In this document: positions 1-4,557 of the stretch, piece by piece
Layout of the letters: every line of letters begins with the position of its first letter
Position numbering within the stretch: position 1 is the stretch's first letter
Source: Thermoleophilia bacterium
GTDB lineage: Bacteria > Actinomycetota > Thermoleophilia > Gaiellales > Gaiellaceae
Direction of reading: 5' to 3'
Length of the DNA stretch: 5,960 nucleotides
Assembly (NCBI GenBank): GCA_025933895.1
Contig: JAICZB010000169.1
Span: forward strand, 1-5,960
Notes under the pieces: model-generated
Seen by the model: the letters and a program-made list of their open reading frames with translations, nothing else
Database searches by the model: none
Told to the model about the DNA's origin: nothing
Translations under genes and position numbers: made by a program

Positions 1-288
1 CACGACCAGACCGAGCGCGCGCGCCTCCGCGAGGCGAGCGGCGCCGACGCCGTCGACATGGAGAGCGGCGTCCTCGCGCGCAGCGGCCGGCTCGCCGGCG
101 TCCTCCGCGCGGTCTCGGACGACGCGGGCAGCGCCGTCGAGGGAGTGGACCGGACCGTGCACGCGGACGGGCGCACGAACGTCGCCGGCCTCCTCCGCTG
201 GATCGCGACCCGCCGAGGGGACGCGCTCCGCTCGATGCGCGGCGCCCTGACGGCGCTTCGCGCCCTCGAACAGGCGGTGACTGCGTGA
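1..288 (+). CDS. hpnG: HpnG-like nucleoside phosphorylase, C-terminal part
   Basis: This is the 3' end of a gene that is open from the first base of the window, so the start lies upstream. The 95 visible residues carry two hallmarks of the MTA/SAH nucleosidase and purine phosphorylase (PNP_UDP) superfamily. The first is GADAVDMES at residues 14-22, where Met-Glu contacts the ribose. The second is RAVSDDA at 36-42, containing the catalytic-type Asp. The tail, with ADGRTNVAGLL followed by an Ala/Leu-rich helix, resembles the hopanoid-associated phosphorylase HpnG, which removes adenine from adenosylhopane to give ribosylhopane. A short helix between the two motifs (MES to SD is 20 residues, a few fewer than in typical MTAN) also fits that branch. 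The stop codon overlaps the ispH start in GTGA, so the two are probably translationally coupled. Another member of the superfamily, such as an MTA/SAH nucleosidase, is possible because the N-terminal half is not visible. Confidence 0.72.
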   Translation, partial: HDQTERARLREASGADAVDMESGVLARSGRLAGVLRAVSDDAGSAVEGVDRTVHADGRTNVAGLLRWIATRRGDALRSMRGALTALRALEQAVTA

Positions 289-1214
289 ACGGCCGCGTCC
301 TCCTCGCGGCGCCGCGCTCGTTCTGCGCCGGCGTCGACCGCGCGATCGAGATCGTCGAGCGGCTGCTCGAGCAGTACGGGCCGCCGGTCTACGTCCGCCA
401 CCAGATCGTCCACAACGAGCACGTCGTGCGCCGGCTCGAGAAGCTCGGCGCCGTGTTCGTCGAGGACGAGGGCGAGATTCCGGAGGGCGAGATCTGCGTC
501 CTCTCGGCCCACGGCGTCGCGCCGGCGGTGAAGGAGAACGCGCAGCAGCGCGGGCTGCGGGTCGTCGACGCGACGTGCCCGCTCGTGAACAAGGTGCATG
601 CCGAGGCGCGCCGCTACGCCGACAGCGGCCACCTGGTCGCGCTCGTCGGCCACAAGAACCACGTCGAGGTGATCGGGACGCTCGGCGAGCGGCCGGACTC
701 CACAGTCGTGATCGAGTCTCCGGAGCAGGCGCAGGAGCTCGACACCGAGAAGCCCGTCGCCGTGATCACGCAGACGACGCTGTCCCTCGACGACGTCGCC
801 CCGATCGTGGACGCGCTCGAGGATCACCTCGGCACGCTGCGCCGCCCGCACGCCGACGACATCTGCTACGCGACGCAGAACCGCCAGGACGCGGTCAAGG
901 CGATGGTCTCGCAGGGAGCGACGCTCGTGCTGGTGATCGGCTCCGAGACGAGCTCGAACGCGCAGCGCCTCGTCGAGGTCGCGCAGGCCGCCGGCGCGCA
1001 GGCGACGCTCGTGGACGGCGAGAGCGGGCTCGATCCCGCGCTCCTCGACGGTCACGAGACGATCGGGCTCACCGCAGGCGCCTCGACGCCCGAGGAGCTC
1101 GTGCGGGCGACAGCGGCGCGGCTCGCGGAGGTTGGTTATGCGCTCCCGGAGGAGATCGAGGTCGCGAAGGAGGACGTCCACTTCAGGCTGCCCAAGGAGG
1201 TCGCACAGGCATGA
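285..1214 (+). CDS. ispH: 4-hydroxy-3-methylbut-2-enyl diphosphate reductase (IspH/LytB)
   Basis: IspH is the cytoplasmic [4Fe-4S] enzyme that reduces HMBPP to IPP and DMAPP, the last step of the MEP isoprenoid pathway. The 309-residue protein is full length. The three cluster cysteines are present: C14 (PRSFCAGV), C98 (DATCPLVNKVH) and C194 (DDICYATQNRQ). The substrate-binding and catalytic residues also line up with the E. coli enzyme: H43 (IVHNEHVV), H76 (SAHGV), H126 and E128 (GHKNHVEVIGT), T165 (TQTTLS), S223-S224-N225 (SETSSNAQRL) and S267 (AGASTPEE). The GTG at 285 is the only sensible start. It overlaps the preceding stop by 4 nt and lies 9 residues before the conserved PRSFCAGV block. 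The Shine-Dalgarno sequence is weak (aggcgg at 272-277), which fits coupling to upstream translation. The C-terminal tail after about residue 285 (EEIEVAKEDVHFRLPKE) is a common extension in this family. Active enzyme is expected. Confidence 0.98.
   Translation: MNGRVLLAAPRSFCAGVDRAIEIVERLLEQYGPPVYVRHQIVHNEHVVRRLEKLGAVFVEDEGEIPEGEICVLSAHGVAPAVKENAQQRGLRVVDATCPLVNKVHAEARRYADSGHLVALVGHKNHVEVIGTLGERPDSTVVIESPEQAQELDTEKPVAVITQTTLSLDDVAPIVDALEDHLGTLRRPHADDICYATQNRQDAVKAMVSQGATLVLVIGSETSSNAQRLVEVAQAAGAQATLVDGESGLDPALLDGHETIGLTAGASTPEELVRATAARLAEVGYALPEEIEVAKEDVHFRLPKEVAQA
1194..1200 (+). promoter_or_regulatory. Ribosome binding site for the UPF0047 gene
   Basis: An aaggagg sequence lies inside the 3' end of ispH and ends 10 nt before the ATG at 1211. 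It is a near-perfect Shine-Dalgarno match and supports that start over any upstream codon in the same open frame. Confidence 0.7.
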
Positions 1215-1597
1215 CGAGCGTCGAAGTCCCCTACTCGATCGCCGCGGCTCTCCCGTCGCTGTCGGTGATGGACATCACGAACGACGTCTCCCGCGGGGTC
1301 GCCGAATCCGGCGTGGACTCGGGGATCGCGTACCTCCACACCGCGAGCACGCTCTCGCTCGTGCGGGTGCAGGAGCGCGAGACGGGCTTCTTCGAGGATC
1401 TCGAGTCGCTGCTCGAGCGCGTCGTGCCCGGGAAGCTCCGCTCGCGCGAGCGTCTGCTCGCGTTCCTGCTCGGCCCGCGCTCGGAGCAGGTGCCGTTCAC
1501 CGACGGGGCGCTCTGCCTCGGCCAGTGGCAGCGCATCCTCCTCTTCTCGCTCGACGCGCAGCACCGCCCCGACTGGACGCTGACGCTGCTCGGCTGA
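1211..1597 (+). CDS. UPF0047/YjbQ-family protein, short variant
   Basis: The 128-residue product belongs to the UPF0047 (YjbQ) family of small trimeric proteins, some of which show secondary thiamine-phosphate synthase activity; the true role is unsettled. Family features visible are the SGVDSGIAYLHTAST block at residues 33-47, with the HT pair at 43-44, an acidic QERE following the next strand at 54-57, LLGP at 86-89, and the strongly conserved DGALCLGQWQRILLF at 98-112 (family consensus dGrL.LGtWQ.i). The frame is open far upstream, but the ATG at 1211 overlaps the ispH stop (ATGA) and has a strong ribosome binding site. Most family members are near 138 residues and have a Gly-Asn-Ala-Asp-Ala-His-Leu segment before LLGP. 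Here that region is only GKLRSRERLLAF (74-85), so the segment and its conserved His are missing. Fold assignment is confident; catalytic activity is doubtful. Confidence 0.88.
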   Translation: MTSVEVPYSIAAALPSLSVMDITNDVSRGVAESGVDSGIAYLHTASTLSLVRVQERETGFFEDLESLLERVVPGKLRSRERLLAFLLGPRSEQVPFTDGALCLGQWQRILLFSLDAQHRPDWTLTLLG

Positions 1598-1605
1598 AGC
1601 GGGCG

Positions 1606-2070
1606 GTGCGCGCGCGGGAGCTGACCGTCGAGGAGGCCGAGCGGCCTCTCGGCTGGCGCTATCCGGAGCCGTACGCGAACTACGACGTCGAGGGAGCGCT
1701 CGGGCGGGATCTCGGCTTCTTCGCGGTGGACGACGACGACGGCGGGCTCGTCGGCTACGGCTGCACAGGTGCCGAGGCGCGGGTTCCCGGCGTCGAGGAG
1801 GAGCCCGGGACGGTCGACGTCGGCTACGGGATGCGGCCCGACCTGATCGGACGGGGGCTCGGGCGGGAGTTCGTCGGAGCCGTCCTCGCTCGTGCAGCCG
1901 AGGCCGATCCGTCCGCGCGGCTCCGCATGTCGATCCTCCGCTGGAACGATCGCTCGCGTCGCGTCGCGGAGGCACACGGGTTCGGCGTCGTCGGCCGGGC
2001 CGGAGAGTTCGACGTGCTCGTGCGCGAGGCGCCGCGGAGGGCCGACGGTGCGGAGTACCGTCCAGCGTGA
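1606..2070 (+). CDS. GNAT-family N-acetyltransferase
   Basis: The 154-residue protein is a single-domain GNAT enzyme that would transfer an acetyl group from acetyl-CoA to an amine; the substrate cannot be told from sequence. It begins with a WRYPEPYANYD segment (17-27), as in a GNAT subgroup with a W-x-Y-x-x-P-Y-x-x-Y start. It then has the beta-strand pair FFAVDDDDGGLVGYGC (38-53), a conserved EARVPG (57-62), and the acetyl-CoA pyrophosphate loop in GYGMRPDLIGRGLG (73-86). The C-terminal N114 and RVAEAHGF (119-126) match the N..s..vyek.GF motif. The frame is open upstream through yjbQ, but GTG at 1606 is the first standard start near the gene boundary, 8 nt after the previous stop. A non-standard CTG at 1594 would give a 4-nt overlap. 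No strong Shine-Dalgarno is visible, so translation probably depends on the upstream gene. The 3' end overlaps the next start. Confidence 0.9.
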   Translation: MRARELTVEEAERPLGWRYPEPYANYDVEGALGRDLGFFAVDDDDGGLVGYGCTGAEARVPGVEEEPGTVDVGYGMRPDLIGRGLGREFVGAVLARAAEADPSARLRMSILRWNDRSRRVAEAHGFGVVGRAGEFDVLVREAPRRADGAEYRPA

Positions 2071-2972
2071 TGCTCGTCTTGAGCCGCAGCGAAGTGGAGG
2101 AGTTGCTCGACCTCGACGCGCTCCTCGACGCGCTCGCCGCCGCGCACGCGGAGCTGTCCTCGGGAAAGGCGTCGCTCGTGCCGCGCGTCGGCTCCCGCTC
2201 CGGAAACGGCGGCATCCTCGGCGCGATGCTGGGCTACGCGCCCTCCGCCGGCCTCGGCTGCAAGCTCGTGACGCTGTTCCCCGAGAACCGCGACCGCCCG
2301 ACGCACCAGGCGACGATCACGCTCTTCGACCCCGAGACGGGCACGCCGGTCGCGCTCATGGACGGGACGTACATCACCGCGATGCGCACGGCCGCTGCGG
2401 CAGCGCTTGCGACGCGACTGCTGGCGCGGCCCGACGCGCGCGTGCTCGCGATCCTCGGCACCGGCGTGCAGTCCCGCTCGGCACAGGAGATGTTCCCTCG
2501 CGCGCGCGACTTCGCGGAGGTGCGCGTCGCCGGGCGCGGCGAGTTCGAGGACGCGGTGCGCGGCGCGGACGTCGTCCACGCGACCACCGCCTCGCCCGAG
2601 CCGGTCGTCCGCTTCGAGTGGCTCAGCCCGGGCGTCCACGTCAGCTCCGTCGGCTACGGGGGCGGCGGCTCCGAGCTCGATCCCGCGATCGTCGAGCGGG
2701 CGGATCTCGTCGTCGTCGAGCAGCGCGACTCGGCGTTTGCGCCGCTTCCCGCAGGCGCGCCGGAGCTCGATCCGCGCGGCCGCGACGGCGTCGTCGAGCT
2801 CGGCGAGGTCATCGCCGGCACGGCGGTCGGGCGACGCTCGGGAGAGCAGATCACGCTGTACAAGTCGGTCGGCGTCGCCGTCCAGGATCTCGCCGCCGCG
2901 GCGCTCGTCCTCGCGGCCGCGCGCGAACGCGGTGCCGGTCAGGAGATCGAGCTGGAGGAGATCAACGTATGA
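2067..2972 (+). CDS. Ornithine cyclodeaminase/mu-crystallin family protein, shortened
   Basis: The 301-residue protein belongs to the OCD/mu-crystallin family, NAD(P)-dependent enzymes that include ornithine cyclodeaminase, alanine dehydrogenase, ketimine reductases and the SbnB type. Family features are GCKLVTLFPEN (64-74, with K66), TLFDPETGTPVALMDG (85-100), TAMRTAAAAALA (104-115, with R107), the dinucleotide-binding AILGTGVQ (128-135), ADVVHATTASPEPVV, the SELDP block, and a C-terminal TLYKSVGVAVQDLAA. Two features are odd. The Rossmann domain runs from RVAGR straight into EFEDAVRGADVV, so a helix-strand unit of roughly 20 residues seems absent. The position of the catalytic Asp of true ornithine cyclodeaminase (GGD in the P. 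putida enzyme) is occupied by Gly in VGYGGGGSELD. A true ornithine cyclodeaminase is therefore unlikely; a dehydrogenase or imine reductase role is possible. GTG 2067 overlaps the upstream stop; ATG 2070 is an equally possible start one codon later. Confidence 0.9.
   Translation: MMLVLSRSEVEELLDLDALLDALAAAHAELSSGKASLVPRVGSRSGNGGILGAMLGYAPSAGLGCKLVTLFPENRDRPTHQATITLFDPETGTPVALMDGTYITAMRTAAAAALATRLLARPDARVLAILGTGVQSRSAQEMFPRARDFAEVRVAGRGEFEDAVRGADVVHATTASPEPVVRFEWLSPGVHVSSVGYGGGGSELDPAIVERADLVVVEQRDSAFAPLPAGAPELDPRGRDGVVELGEVIAGTAVGRRSGEQITLYKSVGVAVQDLAAAALVLAAARERGAGQEIELEEINV
2954..2960 (+). promoter_or_regulatory. Ribosome binding site for citrate synthase
   Basis: The ggaggag sequence lies 8 nt before the ATG at 2969, inside the codons for the last residues of the OCD-family gene. 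It fixes the citrate synthase start, which matters because that frame stays open for about 1 kb upstream. Confidence 0.8.
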
Positions 2973-4057
2973 GCAGCAACGACTTCAAGCCGGGCCTCGA
3001 GGGCATCGTCGCGGCCGAGACGGAGATCATGGAGCCCGATCGTGAAGGCGGGACGCTGCGCTACCGGGGCGTCGACGTCGAGCCGCTGATCGGTGAGTAC
3101 CCGTACGAGAACATCTGGGGTCTTCTCGTCGACGACGACATCCATTCCCGTATGCCGCTCCCCGAGTCCTTCGACCCGGTGGGCATCACCGGCCGAGCGC
3201 CGGCCGACCTGCAGGCGCAGACGGCGCGGCTGTCCGGCCTGTGGGGGCTCGGCAAGCTCAACGAGATCTCCGACGACCAGGCGCGCGAGGACCTCGGCCG
3301 CGTCTCCGGCCAGATGATGTCGATCGTCGCCCGCTCGGCCCGGCTCGCCGATGGGCACGAGGATGAGGTTTCCGGCGAGACGGTCGAGCAAGGCCGGACG
3401 GCGGCGGAGCGGTTCCTGCTGCAGTGGCGTGGCCACGCCGAGCCCAAAGCGGTCAAGGCGATCGACACCTACTGGATCTGTACGGCTGAGCACGGATTGA
3501 ATGCCTCCACCTTCACTGCGCGCGTGGTTGCCTCGACGGGGGCGGACTGCGCGGCGGCGCTCTCTGCCGCGGTCGGCGCTCTATCCGGCCCGCTGCACGG
3601 CGGCGCGCCCGCCTACGTCAAGCCGATGCTCGAGGAGGTCTCGGCGATGGGCGACCCGGAGAAATGGGTCAGCGACACCCTTGACGCGGGCATGCGGATC
3701 ATGGGCTTCGGTCACCGCGTCTACCGCGCCGAGGACCCGCGTTCGCGGATCCTCAAGCAGACGGCGCGAGAGCTCGGTTCGCCGCAAATCGAGGTCGCCG
3801 AGCGGCTCGAGGCGGCGGCGCTGGCCGAGCTCGAGCGGCGCAAGCCCGACCGGCCGCTCAAGACCAACGTCGAGTACTACTCCGCGCTCGTCCTCGACAT
3901 CGCCGAGGTGCCGCCGCCGCTGGCCCCCGCGATGTTCGCGTGCTCGCGTGTCGCCGGCTGGTCGGCACACATCCTCGAGCAGAAGCGCACCGGCCGACTC
4001 TTCCGCCCGTCCGCGCGCTATGTCGGTCCAGGACTGCGCTCGCTGCAGGAGGTCTAG
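2969..4057 (+). CDS. citA: Citrate synthase, CitA (citrate synthase 2) type
   Basis: Citrate synthase condenses oxaloacetate with acetyl-CoA at the entry to the TCA cycle. The 362-residue length fits the short actinobacterial/type I-like forms. Visible active-site blocks are EHGLNASTFTARVVAST (H175, oxaloacetate binding), SGPLHGGAPAYVKPM (H210, matching E. coli H264), and MGFGHRVYRAEDPR (H249, matching E. coli H305). At the third catalytic position the usual Asp of NVDFYS (E. coli D362) is Glu, in TNVEYYSALVLD (E302). The same TNVE motif is typical, as I recall, of the CitA/citrate synthase 2 branch, and the RPSARYVGP ending also fits. A related 2-methylcitrate synthase activity cannot be excluded. 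The ATG at 2969 overlaps the previous stop (ATGA) and has a strong ribosome binding site. The gene ends with TAG, which also begins a candidate -10 box for the next gene. Confidence 0.95.
   Translation: MSSNDFKPGLEGIVAAETEIMEPDREGGTLRYRGVDVEPLIGEYPYENIWGLLVDDDIHSRMPLPESFDPVGITGRAPADLQAQTARLSGLWGLGKLNEISDDQAREDLGRVSGQMMSIVARSARLADGHEDEVSGETVEQGRTAAERFLLQWRGHAEPKAVKAIDTYWICTAEHGLNASTFTARVVASTGADCAAALSAAVGALSGPLHGGAPAYVKPMLEEVSAMGDPEKWVSDTLDAGMRIMGFGHRVYRAEDPRSRILKQTARELGSPQIEVAERLEAAALAELERRKPDRPLKTNVEYYSALVLDIAEVPPPLAPAMFACSRVAGWSAHILEQKRTGRLFRPSARYVGPGLRSLQEV
4047..4053 (+). promoter_or_regulatory. Shine-Dalgarno-like sequence before the lipoprotein gene
   Basis: An aggaggt heptamer ends 14 nt before the GTG at 4068. 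The match is excellent but the spacing is longer than usual, and the bases also encode the last citrate synthase residues. It is an alternative to leaderless initiation if the lipoprotein is translated from a read-through transcript. Confidence 0.35.
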
Positions 4058-4060
4058 GCT
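4055..4060 (+). promoter_or_regulatory. Candidate leaderless -10 box (TAGGCT)
   Basis: The hexamer fits the actinobacterial TAnnnT -10 pattern. It begins with the TAG stop of citrate synthase and lies 7 nt before the GTG at 4068, so transcription could start at the start codon itself. I see no clear -35 element, which is common for such promoters. The same geometry recurs before the next gene. Confidence 0.5.
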
Positions 4061-4067
4061 TACCGCG

Positions 4068-4547
4068 GTGAGACGACTCCCGATCGTCCTGACCCTGGTT
4101 CTCGTCGCCGTCGGTCTCGCGGCCTGCGGCAGCTCGAAGAAGAAGGCCGTGTCGACACTCGTCGGCTCCACGACGATCACCAGGCCGTCGGTCAGTCCGG
4201 CGGCCGAGAAGGCGCAGATCAAGAGCGCCTACGAGAAGTTCTTCTCGGGGAAGACATCGCTCTCCGACCGGGTCGCGCTGCTCCAGAACGGCTCGCAGTT
4301 CAGGCCCGTGATCGCGTTGTTCGCGAAGAACCCGCTCGCGAAGAACGTGAGCGCGACGGTCTCCTCGGTGACGCTGCAGGGACAGAACAAGGCGAAGGTC
4401 GCCTACCAGGTCAAGTTCGCGGGCTCCTCGCTGCCGAAGCAGACCGGCACCGCCGTGCGTCAGGGCGGCGTCTGGAAGGTGGGATTCCCGAGCCTCTGCA
4501 AGCTCGTCTCGCTCGGCGGCACCACTCCGTCCGCCTGCAAGTCGTAA
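4068..4547 (+). CDS. Secreted lipoprotein with MTB12-like (NTF2-like) domain
   Basis: The 159-residue product starts with a lipoprotein signal peptide: RR at 2-3, a hydrophobic core at about 4-17, and the lipobox LAAC with the lipidated Cys at 20. A Ser/Lys/Thr-rich linker follows to about residue 43. The rest resembles the domain of the mycobacterial low-molecular-weight antigen MTB12 and other NTF2-like lipoproteins: an AEKAQIKSAYEKFFSG helix, then LSDRVALLQNG, a helix before ATVSSVTLQGQNKAKVAYQVKF, and a final GGVWKVGFPSLCKLVSL. Two further cysteines, C144 and C157, could form a disulfide outside the membrane. It would sit on the outer face of the cytoplasmic membrane. No ligand or enzymatic function can be inferred. 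The GTG at 4068 is chosen because it begins directly at the signal peptide; the longer open frame upstream is an out-of-frame reading of citrate synthase. Confidence 0.88.
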   Translation: MRRLPIVLTLVLVAVGLAACGSSKKKAVSTLVGSTTITRPSVSPAAEKAQIKSAYEKFFSGKTSLSDRVALLQNGSQFRPVIALFAKNPLAKNVSATVSSVTLQGQNKAKVAYQVKFAGSSLPKQTGTAVRQGGVWKVGFPSLCKLVSLGGTTPSACKS

Positions 4548-4550
4548 CTT
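4545..4550 (+). promoter_or_regulatory. Candidate leaderless -10 box (TAACTT)
   Basis: The hexamer fits TAnnnT, begins with the TAA stop of the lipoprotein gene, and lies 7 nt before the GTG at 4558. The 7-nt spacer is cctccgt, with no Shine-Dalgarno there or just upstream, which favours a leaderless transcript for the transporter. No clear -35 is visible. Confidence 0.55.
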
Positions 4551-4557
4551 CCTCCGT

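Noticed and set aside
575..1210. Upstream extension of the YjbQ-family frame into ispH
   Set aside because: It is a low-complexity Arg/Ala/Gly reading of ispH in another frame. The ATG at 1211 with aaggagg is the natural start.
1136..2215. 359-codon open frame on the minus strand across yjbQ, GNAT and the start of the OCD-family gene
   Set aside because: It is Arg/Ala/Ser/Pro-rich and crosses three well-supported plus-strand genes. No recognisable motif or start signal supports it.
1892..2968. Long upstream extension of the citrate synthase frame, suggesting a 721-residue fusion
   Set aside because: The extension is Arg-rich out-of-frame reading of GNAT and OCD-family genes. The ggaggag ribosome binding site and the ATG at 2969 mark a normal citrate synthase N-terminus.
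3350..3560. Slightly less GC-biased codon choice in the middle of citrate synthase, possible recombination tract
   Set aside because: Only a few codons differ (such as ttt, aaa, ttg) and the protein motifs are continuous. The signal is too weak without a codon statistic.
4548..4557. Possible transcription terminator between the lipoprotein and transporter genes
   Set aside because: The gap is only 10 nt, with no inverted repeat or T-run. None was seen after citrate synthase either.
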